A DNA stretch of 64,000 bases. Origin: Liolophura sinensis (taxonomy: Eukaryota; Mollusca; Polyplacophora; Chitonida; Chitonidae). Shown here piece by piece: positions 20,406-31,035 of this stretch. The notes beneath the pieces were generated by a model that saw nothing but the letters and a program-made list of their open reading frames with translations, ran no database searches and had not been told where the DNA came from. The stretch covers positions 6,948,501 through 7,012,500 of the forward strand of contig NC_088295.1 of assembly GCF_032854445.1 (NCBI RefSeq). Direction: 5' to 3'. A program made the position numbers and the translations under genes. Numbering within the stretch: the first letter of the stretch is position 1; every line of letters starts with the position of its first letter.

Positions 20406-22235
20406 GTTAAGAACACGCGGATGAAACAACAGTGCTGTCAAACCCTGCTATGTATAAGGCATAGACCAAAAACAAGAGAAACATTTTGTCAGCTGATCCT
20501 TTCCTGATGTGTACACGGGCGCTGGTTGAAGATGCGAGTGTATGTGGTATGTCAGTGACGGGGGTGGGGCAGAGAATTATATTACACATCACCCTCTGTA
20601 TGTCGTGTTAGGATTTAGATGGAGAGGAGGGCATTGGAGACGACGCATACAGTTTTCTTGTGTATATGTAACACTATATTTAATGTAATGACATGTTGTC
20701 AAAGAGTATTTACACTTTATGTTAGGTTAGCTTCATCTTTTTAAAAACAAAATGACGAAACGACATGTTTTTTGGCTCCACCCCACCCTTAAAAAGGCGT
20801 GGTTATGATACTTTGCTATTATTATTAGGGCCTAGTAGCCTACTATTATTTTGGGCGGTGTTACTCATATACTCGTCAGCTGATTGTATGATTGCTCGGC
20901 ACCTTCAAACTGTTCATATACAGGAGAAAAGGCGTTTGCAAATGTCAACACATATTTCGTGCTCGTGCCGTTAAGAGTAGTGGGGACAATTGACTGTGGC
21001 GTAAAAATCTGTAAAACAAATGTCATTGACTGAGGTAGCCATGGTAGACATGGTAGCCATGGTAGCCAATGTGTCCGAGAAACCGGTGATTGGCCACATC
21101 TGGACCCTGTTCCTAGTCTATAGACAGACGTCTCTTCTTCAAGTCAATCTGGAGTGGCTCTATACTTTAGTTAGTAGCAATATGTGCGCCATCGTGCATT
21201 AAACCGGCTCTGACGTGTGCATATACGGATGTCAATCGCTGTGCTCTTACGGAACTATTTCCAATAAAATGGCGGAAGTGATATGAAAAAATGATATACA
21301 TTAAGTATTAGGCTACAGCATAAATTTGGGTGTCATGATTACATATATGGTAGTGTGGTAAACACAAGGGAAAGCCCCAGTTAAGCACTTATCAAGTGGC
21401 TGTCACCTGGTGCAACATAACAATGATATTCACAGAGGCCTATCCCTTATCCGACGTCACTCCAGATGTGACTATGCTGTGTACGCATTCTTACAACCAT
21501 TCATTACATCATCTTATATGCGGGCCAGTCTAGTTAACGCCTTAACAAAATTGAAACCTTTCTGATTGGTCGATCGCCTTCAGCAGTGAAGCGGTTTTGT
21601 GTTTTATTACATGGTAACATTGAACACTATATATGGCCTCATTCGCCGCACGGGATACACAGGGAATATTCCTAGGAAAACCACATTCTCTGACAAATAC
21701 ACCCATACGTCAGAAGAAAGTAGCAACTCTCGCAAACACGCCCGTTGGCGTATTGTTAGTGCTTTGTGGAAAATATTATATATGCGTTTATTTGATTAAC
21801 TATATTGTTTTCTTCCGTAGGCCTACTGAAGTATTGTTAACGCAGATGACCGCGTTTGAGTACATACACATGAAGCGTGTAAAGGCGTGTGTTTAACAGG
21901 ATTTGTCGTTAACCAGTCTGTGGGTGGCATTTTGGCGATTTCAGGGTCTAGCCTAAAGTTGTAACCCAAATAAAACTTACATATGCAGCAAATCGATTAC
22001 ATTTTTTACTACTCATGAAATGCGGTGGTAGTACAACCATAGCCGAGCTCGAGCATCCAGCTTCAAATATTTTGTTTTGTAAGAAGATTAGTATTCTGAA
22101 CTTTGGACCAAAATGAATTTGTGAATTCTGTCCCAGGAATTCTGTTACTTGGACACTTTCGGAAAACCTTTTCACAATTTGTTTCATTCGTAGTCTTAAA
22201 TGACGTGACCTTATAAGGTAGCCTATTTAATACAG
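20406..22235. other. Non-coding stretch
   Basis: About 1.8 kb without a gene I can support. A short GTAGCCATG/GTAGACATG tandem lies at 21034-21067. ORFs of 60-87 codons at 21020-21896 are the same in copy B, but the copies are too similar for that to be evidence of coding. Confidence 0.55.
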
Positions 22236-22407
22236 ATCCCGGGGGAAACCCACGACCATCTGCAGGTTGCTGGCAGACCTTCCCACTTACGGCCGGAGAG
22301 GAAGCCAGCATGAGCTGGACTTGAACTCACAGCGACCGCATTGGTGAGAGGCTCCTGGGTCATTACGCTGCGCTAGCGCGCTAACCGACTGAGCCACGGA
22401 AGCCCCT
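22236..22407 (-). mobile_element. tRNA-headed SINE, head type 1 (copy A)
   Basis: On the minus strand it begins GGGGCTTCCGTGGCTCAGTCGGTTAGCGC: box A is TGGCTCAGTCGG and a box B-like GAGTTCAAGTCC follows about 55 bp on, then AGCTCATGCTGGCTTCCTC, GGAAGGTCTGCCAGCAACC and a GGTCGTGGGTTTCCCCCGGG end. The 3' tail with the ACGCCGTACTC block is absent (3' truncated). This is a tRNA-derived SINE, not a functional tRNA gene. Confidence 0.85.
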
Positions 22408-23600
22408 AAATTACAGGAAATCTACTGTTTATATATATGTCATGTATAGGCAGGTAGAATTAAACCTGATCAAGCATGTAAATCTACTCTCCCATGACAA
22501 GTACTAATGCAGCACATGTACCTCTGTATATTCGGACGGGGTAATCATTCCTGGAAATGCCATTCTGTCTACATTGTTATGTATCTTACCCATTCAGTTC
22601 ACTTCCATATACGTAAACTTTATAAGTCAGTAGGCCTATGTACTTTTATGTGGGGGCAATACAAGCGTTTCATAATACACACGTCACCTGCGCTAACACT
22701 ATGTGCGTCTGTGATAGGGGTACACGTACATGCACATACATATGTACGCTGTATATATATACATATATGCAAAATGAAACAATAGGCTTACGATCAGTTT
22801 GATTAAACCTGTATGTGTGTAAGTTAGTCTGGTGTTCAAGGCTAGGATTTGGGCTAAGTAAGCAGTTAGGCTAGAGTTTGGACTGTATAAGTAAAGTATA
22901 TGTATGTTCTTTTGTAATGTTTTGTGATACCGGAATGTTGTATATAGGTTTCTGAGTACTCACGGGGCAATGCCTTTGTCAGAACTACAACTGTTACGAT
23001 TGTATAACGTGGAAGGATGCCGCCTGGTGTACCGGTATATATATGTTATGCATGAATACATTTCTAGGTTAAGTGCACACTTGACGTATGTAGGCGTAGA
23101 TCAGTGTACGGTTATCTGAGCATGTATTGCTCAACCGAGCCTTCAGTCATTCTTATTTGTAAACTAAGTATTGTCAGACACTTTAATCTGCCATACGCTA
23201 CAGTTATCGATGTTGCGTTTACAGGTACAATTTGAAGTAGCTCATTGTACAGTTTTTGGACGCCATTTCCTATTCGGAAGAAATTTCAACTGACCCATAG
23301 TTTATTTTCTTTATAGGTAGACTACAGTTTTACTACTAATGTAGTCATGAGGTGAACATATTAGTTTGCAGTAGGCCTAAACGTATAGAAATTACCTGTA
23401 CAGTTTGCAGTTTTATCAGTTGTGCCTTGCCTTTGTGCTTGCAGCGTTACTAGTAACGAGCTACCTTTGCGCTCTCAATTTCTATACTTTACAGTGTTTA
23501 TGCGTTGCCTTTGTGTTTAAAGTTTTACTAACTCTATGTTTATTTTGCTTTTCAGTTTTGCTATTTCTGTGTTTTGAGATTTCATGTTGCGTTTGTAGTT
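22408..23600. other. Non-coding stretch
   Basis: No gene seen. Small TA-rich tracts near 22755. At 23045-23060 copy B carries a short replacement (ATGGCTCGTACATTT in place of ATACATTT). Confidence 0.55.
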
Positions 23601-23624
23601 TTACTATTTGTGTGCTGCGTTGAA

Positions 23625-23765
23625 TGTACAGTTTTACTATTATCGTTACCCTTGCCTTTACAGTTTTACTATTATTGTTACCCTTGCCTTTACACTTTTA
23701 CTATTATCGTTACCCTTGCCTTTACACTTTTACTATTATCGTTACCCTTTCCTTAACAGTTTTAT
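23625..23765. repeat. 31-bp pyrimidine-rich tandem repeat (copy A)
   Basis: About four units of CCTTTACAGTTTTACTATTA + TCGTTACCCTTG. Looser TTTACAGTTTTACTA-like words extend both ways over 23400-24200. Confidence 0.85.
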
Positions 23766-23877
23766 TAGCTGTGCGTATGTTATATTTGTGTTGACAGGAT
23801 AGTCAGCTGTGTGCTCTTTGTACAATGTACTTGCAGTTTGTCTAATCGTGTGTTACTCTATACTCCCTCTACACTCC

Positions 23878-23986
23878 GCAGATGGCTGACAGACCTTCCC
23901 ACGAACGGCGGTAGTGGAAGCCAGCACGACCCGGACTTGTCATTGCGAAGTTCTGGCACGCTAACCACCGTGGCCACGTTGGCCCC
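23878..23986 (-). mobile_element. SINE fragment, head type 2 (copy A)
   Basis: On the minus strand a head GGGGCCAACGTGGCCACGG + TGGTTAGCGTG is followed by GGTCGTGCTGGCTTCC and GGAAGGTCTGTCAGCCATC, the body blocks of the SINE at 22236. So the body is shared but the tRNA-like head differs. Confidence 0.75.
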
Positions 23987-24258
23987 ACAATCGCTTTTCG
24001 GTTTTACTAGTTGCGTTTTTGTGAGCTTACTGTCTCGGTAGTTATGAGATGTTTTTGGATTTACAGTTCTACAAGTTATGTTGCTTTTGTGTGTGTGTGT
24101 GTACGGGATTGCTAGTTGTCTTTTACCTTTTCGTGAACACTTTTGCTTTTTGTATGCTGTCGTTGAGTTTACAATTTTAAGACATTATACCTTGTTTACA
24201 GCCGAATTTACAATTTGCAGTTAAATGTGGGCCTTGTCACCGCGTCATGTATGTATGC

Positions 24259-24410
24259 TTTTATTTGCTTGGTGTTTTACGCCGTACTCAGTAATATTTC
24301 ACTTATACGACGACGGCCAGCATTACGGTGGGAGAAAACTGGACAAAGGGCCTGATTCGGGGGTCTTCGGATTTAGAGGTGGATGCTGTAACCATTAGGT
24401 CACAGAAGCG
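24259..24410 (-). mobile_element. SINE, head type 3 with full tail (copy A)
   Basis: The left side has TTATTTGCTTGGTGTTTTAC, GCCGTACTCAGTAATATTTC and CGGCCAGCATTACGGTGGG, the complete tail of the family. The right side is a different tRNA-like head: minus strand CTTCTGTGACCTAATGGTTA with box A TGACCTAATGG and CCCCGAATC as box B. It lacks the central CAGGTTGCTGGCAGACC block. Confidence 0.8.
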
Positions 24411-24469
24411 ATCATCAGATCATGTAGATGTGCATATAAATGTAGCTATTGTAGTAAGATATACAGATG

Positions 24470-24745
24470 TACACGTGACTAGTCACCACGCCATGTAGCT
24501 GCCGTGCTGAGACATACAGGTGTACACGTGTACATGTTGTGCTGAGATATATAGATGTACACGTGGCTAGTCACCACTTTATACCAATGCTGTGCTGAGA
24601 CATACAGATGTACACGTGACAAGTCACCACGTCATGTTGATGTACTGATATACACCGATGTACGCGTGGCAAGTCACCACGTTATACTGATCTTGTGCTG
24701 AGATATACAAATGTAGGCTATACTTGACAAGTCACCACCTCATGT
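24470..24745. repeat. Minisatellite of about 55 bp with CACGTG motifs (copy A)
   Basis: Five to six diverged units of GATGTACACGTGACAAGTCA + CCACGTCATGTTGATG... type. A CACGTG E-box is present in four units. Confidence 0.88.
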
Positions 24746-25617
24746 TGATGGAACTCCTGTATTGGTGAAAAGTTGGTGCTCTTCCTCTGTGGATCCGCTC
24801 GAGGTTACCAGTGCTGCTTATTGCAGGCATGTCCCAGCCCTAGATATATCCGTCACACAACCATACCCATGGAAGCGCCTGTTATAATGTATTTGTAAAG
24901 TCTGCTGTAGCGTGTTTTGTTGTCCTTCCCATAAGGGGTAACGTACCGAATCTGACAGAATTCTGAAGATTTGCGTTTGGTAAAGTTATTTGTTGAATAG
25001 GATTATATCTGATGAGACGCTGTGCACAAGCACATCCCGTTCTAATTAGGGTGCACTCACAAGCCCCTATAACCCCCCACCCCCTCCTTTTCAAACCCAT
25101 CCCAGCTAACCCTTTCTTCTCTGGCAGAAGAAGCAAATTGGGTAAACGAATGGTGAAATGGGGTTTGAGCGTCATAACTCAGACCCGTTCTCCCGACAGC
25201 GTCGGCGCCTGCTCTTTGCTTCGTTGCTAACATGACATGCACATTTATTATGGTAATTCAGTTGCCAGAAACATGTGTGCTGAAATGTGAAGAAATGATC
25301 CACATGATTTAATGACCCACTATGTTGCTTATGTCCCGCCAGTGTCATTCAGGAAAACACAAGTAGAATAACTCCGGATTCTCAAGGTGTTACAGCCGGT
25401 GCAGACAAGGGTACACAAGCTCAACAGTTTGATGCAAAAAGCTTCAGTTTTCTTTTCTGAATCTGAACGTCTCTGTGCACATACTCTGTGCATGCCTGAA
25501 GCAAATTTCTGTCAAAAAAATTGAACACAAACACAAGAAATAATCATAAACTGTTTACTTTCACATATCAGATGCTGGCATTACAGTGCATCGCATTACA
25601 TTACAACATATAGCCAC
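24746..25617. other. Non-coding stretch
   Basis: No gene seen. ORFs of 61-97 codons on both strands at 24882-25242 overlap each other, have no recognisable domain and are identical in copy B only because the copies are near-identical. Confidence 0.55.
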
Positions 25618-25925
25618 ATCGCAGTTTCAGTCAGGTAAACGTAAGCATAGCCGCGAAGCAGTGTCAGTCAGGTAAACGTAAGTATGGCTGCCTCGAGGTG
25701 TCAGTCAGGTAAACGTAAGTATAACCACATCGCAGTGTCAGTCAGGTAAACATAAGCATGGCCGCATGGCAGTGTCAGGTAAACGTAAGCGTGGCAGTGT
25801 CAGTCAGGTAAACGTAAGCATAGCCGCATGGCTGTGTCAGTCAAGTAAATGTAAGCATAGCCGCATGGCTGTGTCAGTCAGGTAAACGTAAGCATGACCG
25901 CCTCGCAGTGTCAGTCTGGTAAACA
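25618..25925. repeat. Left arm of an inverted minisatellite pair (copy A)
   Basis: About eight units of TGTCAGTCAGGTAAACGTAA + GCATAGCCGCATGGC (about 38 bp). These are the reverse complement of the units at 25985-26812. Confidence 0.95.
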
Positions 25926-25984
25926 TATTGAAATAATGTTTCTTGAAATAATTATTCCGTTACAAAAGTTTAACACTGTGATGT

Positions 25985-26812
25985 ACACTGTGATGCCACT
26001 ACCTGACTGACACTGTGATGTCTCTATACTTACGTTTACCTGACTGACACTGTGATGTCGCTATACTTACGTTTACCTGACTGACCCTGTGATGTCGCCA
26101 TACTTACGTTTACCTGTCTGACCGTGTGATGTCGCCACATTTACGTTTACCAGACTGACACTGCAATCCGGCCATACTTATGTTTACCTGACTGACACGG
26201 CCATGCGGCTATGCGTACGTTTACCTGACTGACACGGCCATGCGGCTATGCGTACGTTTACCTGACTGATACTGTCATGCGGCCATGCTTACGTTTACCT
26301 GATTTACGCTGCCATGCGGCCATGCTTATGTTTACCAGACTGACACTGCGATGCAGCCATTCTATGGTCTGCCTGACTGACACTGCAATCCGGCCATGCT
26401 TACTTTTACCTGACAGACACTGCGATGCAGCCAAGCTTACGTTTACCTGACTGACACAGCCATGCGGCTATCCTTACGTTTACCTGACTGATACTGCGAT
26501 GCGGCTATATTTATGTTTGCCTGGCTGGCACCTCAATGCGGCCATGCTTATGTTTACCTGACTGACACTGCGATGCAGCCGTGCTTACGTTTACCTGATT
26601 GACACTGTCATGCGGTATGCTTACGTTTACCTGACTGACACTGCGATGCAGCTATGCGTACGTCTGCCTGACTGACATTGCGATGCGGTCCTGCTTACGT
26701 TTACCTGACTGACACCGCGACTCAGCCATGTTTACCTTTACCTATCTGACACTGCAATGCAGCCATGCTTACGTTTACCTGACTGACACTGTCATGCGGT
26801 ATGTAAACTGGA
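25985..26812. repeat. Right arm of an inverted minisatellite pair (copy A)
   Basis: About 21 units of CTTACGTTTACCTGACTGAC + ACTGCGATGCGGCCATG (about 39 bp), opposite in orientation to the array at 25618-25925. The spacer of about 60 bp (25926-25984) is AT-rich and contains no unit. Confidence 0.95.
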
Positions 26813-27679
26813 CGTAAGGGTCGGACATCGAACTTGATCTGTAACTTGGTATGGTAAAGTCATGTACAAAATTGTATTTCTATATGATGGACAGTTTTGA
26901 GAAAATGTCAGGAAAACTCTTTGGACAAAATGTGTCCAAACTGGACGCAGGGATCTGCAACTCCGGAATGATCTGTAGCTAGATAAGGTGAAACCATGTT
27001 CCATGTTTACTTCGTCTTGATGAAACGTTTTGAAACAATCTGGGAAAATGTTTGTACAAAAAAGGCCATAATGTTGACTAAACTGGACAAAGGAGTGCGC
27101 CAAGCTCCAATTCAATACTAGGTTCTCGTAAACTTTGTTAGGACATAGGTGTCCGAAACTCGAACTTCATTTATAACTTGTCATGGTGAAGCTCTTCAAC
27201 CTACAGAACATGTTTGCAAAACATTATTGAAAGAGGTTGAGACATGTCACGTGACATTGTCAGAGAACCGGTTTTGTAAGGCTCGTCGCCATGTACACGA
27301 AACCTCTGGCCATATATAGGCCTACTTGAAATGTTGACACTGACTTCGCGGCAATGCTTCATCTTTTCAAACTAGACAGACAAACAGTGAAGAAATCTAA
27401 TGTTTTCTCAACGTATGCGTAGTCCCACTTGCAAGGTTGAGATAAAGAGTTTCCCTTTTATGGTAAATTGTAGGCCAACAGTTTGGTTCGTGTGAAGGTA
27501 CAAAGCCAGCTGGATATTAGACAAACACGTCAGCTCTATTTTTGTAAAAATAACCAAGTTAAATAGTTAAATCTCCACCGTCTGCCAATTTTATATAAAA
27601 CTAATATATCTGTGACACTTTCCCCTATCCAGTGAATGCATCCAGGCTTCTGTCCCGGGGCTTCTGTGCCTTAAATACA
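26813..27679. other. Non-coding stretch
   Basis: No gene seen. A 107-codon minus-strand ORF (26792-27115) has no recognisable feature and its C-terminal end runs into the minisatellite. Confidence 0.55.
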
Positions 27680-27766
27680 TCCCTTTCCCATCACCATCCC
27701 TATCCCATCACCATCCCTATCCCATCACCATCCTTATCCCATCACCATCCCTATCCCATCACCAAT
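27680..27766. repeat. 17-bp tandem repeat CCCATCACCATCCCTAT (copy A)
   Basis: Five units, the first preceded by CCCTTT. Just upstream (27651) copy B carries a different short insert with ACACACACTACATGG. Confidence 0.93.
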
Positions 27767-28109
27767 CAACAAATACAGTCTAATGGTTAGGCAGGTTAAA
27801 CTTAAAGATTTTGCTGACTGGATATTATACTTACATTAAAACCACACCCTGAGTTCAAATACCATACTGATATTATGAAGTCAACGGCCTGTTTAAATAC
27901 GCCTATGTATCTTGAACACGCACCTTTACAAACTCATGGGCTAATAATATCAGGGAGGAAAACACAGCTGCTTTATGGGTTCTGCATAGAGTCTAAGTAG
28001 CTCTATGCCCCTGGTAGTTAAGTGTGACAGCACATTCTAGATGTATCTAATATGTAGTCGGCATATATGTATGCCTGTCGAGCTACTGTTCCATGTTTGT
28101 TCCATGCAT

Positions 28110-28300
28110 GTAACGCGGACGTTGCTGATACAGTTGATAGGTGTTCAAATCCAGCTTTATCAGCTTCGGTTCCGGCCGTAAGTCACGACGTACACTTGAG
28201 GTATTTGGTGAAAGGCGGTGATTGGCACCTGTTTCCTCCACCTATAAACCCACATAAGAGAAAAATTATACTAAGTATGGTGTTGGCCATAATTAGTTAA
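28110..28300 (+). mobile_element. Degenerate tRNA-headed SINE (copy A)
   Basis: A box B-like GTGTTCAAATCC at 28141-28152, followed by a body with CGGTTCCGGCCGTAAGTCAC and CACCTGTTTCCTCCACC, resembling the order of the family at 22236 read in the plus direction. Its right end abuts the opposite-facing element at 28300. Confidence 0.45.
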
Positions 28301-28525
28301 ACAAACAGATACAGACAGGGATGTGTAATGTTGGAGACTGTGTACGTTATATGTAATTACCATACTTGTAAGAGGTGCTTTTTCAAAGTCTTTGGTATGA
28401 CCCGACCCAGTCCACAGTCGAGATTTGTAGACAGAGCGCCCTACAAACTCAGTTAAATCCACACCTCTTGTTTTCTAGTAATTGAAAAGCAAGCAATTTG
28501 AACCACTCGGCCATAGCGCTCTCTC
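28300..28525 (-). mobile_element. SINE with Leu/Ser-type tRNA head (copy A)
   Basis: On the minus strand GCGCTATGGCCGAGTGGTTC is a clear box A region, followed by AATTGCTTGC and a T-loop-like GTGGATTTAAC. It is similar in design to the SINE at 10409 and is tail-to-tail with the element at 28110-28300. Confidence 0.55.
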
Positions 28526-28621
28526 CCTGGTGATTGCTATGTCACCGTGGATGGAATCGCTTCTAACACATATTTGGCATCTTGAAGACTGGCTCTGCAT
28601 TTGAAAGACATGAGTTATATC

Positions 28622-29075
28622 GAAGTTTGCAACAGTGACTGGATCAGCTTGTAACACACGTAAGATACATAGCTTAACTTGAGGGTAACTGGTTCAGTTT
28701 GTAACATACATAGGTACCTAGGATGTGTCTGTTTCTTCTTGTAACATACATAGGTTACCTTGGGGGTGACTGGTCCAGTTTGTAACACACATACGTTATC
28801 TTGCGGCTGACTGGCCCAGTTTGTAACATACATACGTTATCTTATGGGTGATTGGCCCAGTTTGTAACAAACATACGTTATCTTGCGGGTGACTAGCTTA
28901 GCTTGTAACATACATAGGTTGCCTTGCGGGTGATTGGCCCAGCTTGTAACATACATACATGTACGTCATCTCGGGTTGACTGGCCCAGTTTGTAACATAC
29001 ATACGTTGTCTTGCAGGTGATTAGCCCAGTTTGTAACATACATAGGTTACCGTGGGGGTGACTGGTTCAGCGTGT
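28622..29075. repeat. Minisatellite of about 41 bp (copy A)
   Basis: About 10 units of GTGACTGGCCCAGTTTGTAA + CATACATACGTTATCTTGCGG. It continues the same way in copy B (63459-63912). Confidence 0.95.
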
Positions 29076-30229
29076 AATTATTTGATTTAATTATTTGAAT
29101 GGCGTTTTACACCGCACTCGAGCACATTTTTGAGGTGAGTTGCATGTTTTTTTAGTTAAAAATCATGTTCTGGCCGTCAATGTATTAAATCTCATTAAAT
29201 TTTTTTACACAAAAAATGTTTCATTAAATTGGATGATGGTTTCATCTCGGGTAATGACGGAATAATTTTGTACTCTTTGCATCGAAAGCTTCCAAAGTAC
29301 AGCTAAACTTATACAAAAGCATTTTCCCTGGGGTCTTTGGCATGCATGAGCGACATCTCCCGAACTTTCAAAAGTGTGTGCAGCTTTGCGTCTCCCCCAC
29401 CTTCCACGATACTTTTGAAGTAGAAAAATGCAAACTGAAAAACAAAGTTGTAATTTGCTAGATTGTGAAATGTAACCCAGCATTCAGCCGAAGAGAAAAC
29501 CATGCATTTCTAACTCAAAAAGCCCCATAAAGCCGTTAAATGATCTGTGTTGCTCATAAGTCAAAATTGTCCCGCCAACAAAACGTATTGTAGTATTTGC
29601 TTTATTTCATATTATATTTTCAGAATGGAGATAAAGCAACTAAACAATTGTTTTATCCGCATTTTTGTCTACCACAAAGAATACTGGAATATAGAGTTGA
29701 CCATGATGTATCGTAATACTGAGGAGCAGTCGACGACACTTTTCTAACGTTCATTGAAGGTCACCAACATGACATGTATATTTGTACATAAGGCGTTGGA
29801 ACGTTCATCTGTAAAATGACCAATGTCTGTAATAGATTGGCATTATCGATATCTGTAATAGGTTGCATCATCGGTGTCTGTAATAGCTTGGTTTGACCGA
29901 TGTCTGTAATAGCTTAACATGCTCGATGTCTGCAGTGGCTTGGCAGCAGTCTAGTCTTTACACTACACATTTAATTTGAAATGGCAAACTGACAAAGCAT
30001 GCAAGAATTCTTGAAAGGTCAAAACATCTTCCTCGATTTCTGTTTTTCATTGTCTGTGTTGTTTATTTTGTTTCATTTCAGATTATTTCCTTACATAAGT
30101 AATTTCCCCATATTTTGTTTCACACAAAGTTATATGGTCGTAGTTGAATGTGCTGACAGCAGATGGCTGGGTCTTTTCTGCGTAGTTACCTGAGAAAATG
30201 TTCCTCCATTAAAATGGATGTTTACCAGG
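29076..30229. other. Non-coding stretch; duplicated block ends being visible at 29163
   Basis: After 29163 no second copy is visible because the window ends. A 41-codon open stretch at 29623-29744 follows a reasonable acceptor (TTATATTTTCAG) but two frames look equally coding, so I do not call it. Short TGTCTGTAATAG repeats lie at 29823-29935. Confidence 0.5.
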
Positions 30230-30850
30230 ATTATCACTGTAGCCGCTGAGAGATCTTCAAACAATGTACACGCTTCCCGGAAAACCTGATCACTGTAACC
30301 ACTGAGAGATCTTCAAACAATGTACACGCTTCCCGGAAAACCTGATCACTGTAACCACTGAGAGATCTTCAAACAATATACACGCTTCCCGGAAAACCTG
30401 ATCACTGTAACGACTGAGAGATCTTCAAACAATATACACGCTTCCCGGAAAACCTGATCACTGTAACCACTGAGAGATCTTCAAACAATATACACACTTC
30501 CCGGAAAACCTGATCACTGTAACCACTGAGAGATCTTCAAACAATATACACGCTTCCCGGAAAACCTGATCACTGTAACCACTGAGAGATCTTCAGACAA
30601 TATACGCGCTTCCCGGAAAACCTGATCACTGTAACCACTGAGAGATATTCAGACAATATACACGCTTCCCGGAAAACCTGATCACTGTAACCACTGAGAG
30701 ATCTTCAAACAATGCACACGCTTCCCGGAAAACCTGATCACTGTAACCAATGAGAGATCTTCAAACAATATACGCGCTTCCCGGAAAACCTGATCACTGT
30801 AACCACTGAGAGATATTCAGACAATGTACACGCTTCTCGGAAAACCCTTG
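30230..30850. repeat. 56-bp minisatellite, 11 units, each with a STAT-type site
   Basis: Eleven units of exactly 56 bp, such as ATCACTGTAACCACTGAGAG + ATCTTCAAACAATATACACG + CTTCCCGGAAAACCTG. TTCCCGGAA begins at 30274, 30330, 30386, 30442, 30498, 30554, 30610, 30666, 30722 and 30778; the eleventh unit has TTCTCGGAA at 30834. TTCN3GAA with a central CCG/CGG is the ideal palindromic STAT target. The core is unchanged in ten units while other positions vary. It lies about 15 kb downstream of the CISH-like gene. Confidence 0.95.
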
Positions 30851-30921
30851 CAGTTATCACCTGGTGACAACTGGTTTCATGTGTATTAGCGGTTTCTCGC
30901 GAATAATGGCTTCACAAGGCT

Positions 30922-31035
30922 TACTTCATTTATTTGATTGGTGCTTTACGCCGTACTCTAACATATTTCTCTTATTCGACGACGTAAAGCGTTATAGTGG
31001 GATGGCAGATCTTCCAACGCATGGCGGGAGAGGAG
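30922..31035 (-). mobile_element. Degenerate SINE fragment, ACGCCGTACTC tail
   Basis: TTATTTGATTGGTGCTTTAC, GCCGTACTCTAACATATTTC, TTATTCGACGACG and GGGATGGCAGATCTTCC are recognisable blocks of the same SINE family as at 24259. The head is not recognisable. Confidence 0.75.

Larger units (their letters stand above)
7335..29163. other. Copy A of a duplicated block of about 22 kb
   Basis: This stretch is repeated in the same order and orientation at 41417-64000. The coordinate offset is 34,082 at the left end and 34,837 at the right end; most of the difference comes from the 28-bp minisatellite being longer in copy B. The left limit is set by the N gap and the right limit by the window end, so the true extent of homology is not known. 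Confidence 0.97.

Noticed and set aside
24882-25242. Overlapping ORFs of 61-97 codons identical in both copies
   Set aside because: The two copies are near-identical throughout, so shared openness is not conservation. No domain, and both strands are open.
26792-27115. 107-codon minus-strand ORF
   Set aside because: No recognisable features; it runs into the inverted minisatellite at one end.
29623-29744. Possible terminal exon after TTATATTTTCAG
   Set aside because: Two frames look equally protein-like for about 30-40 codons; no phase partner found.
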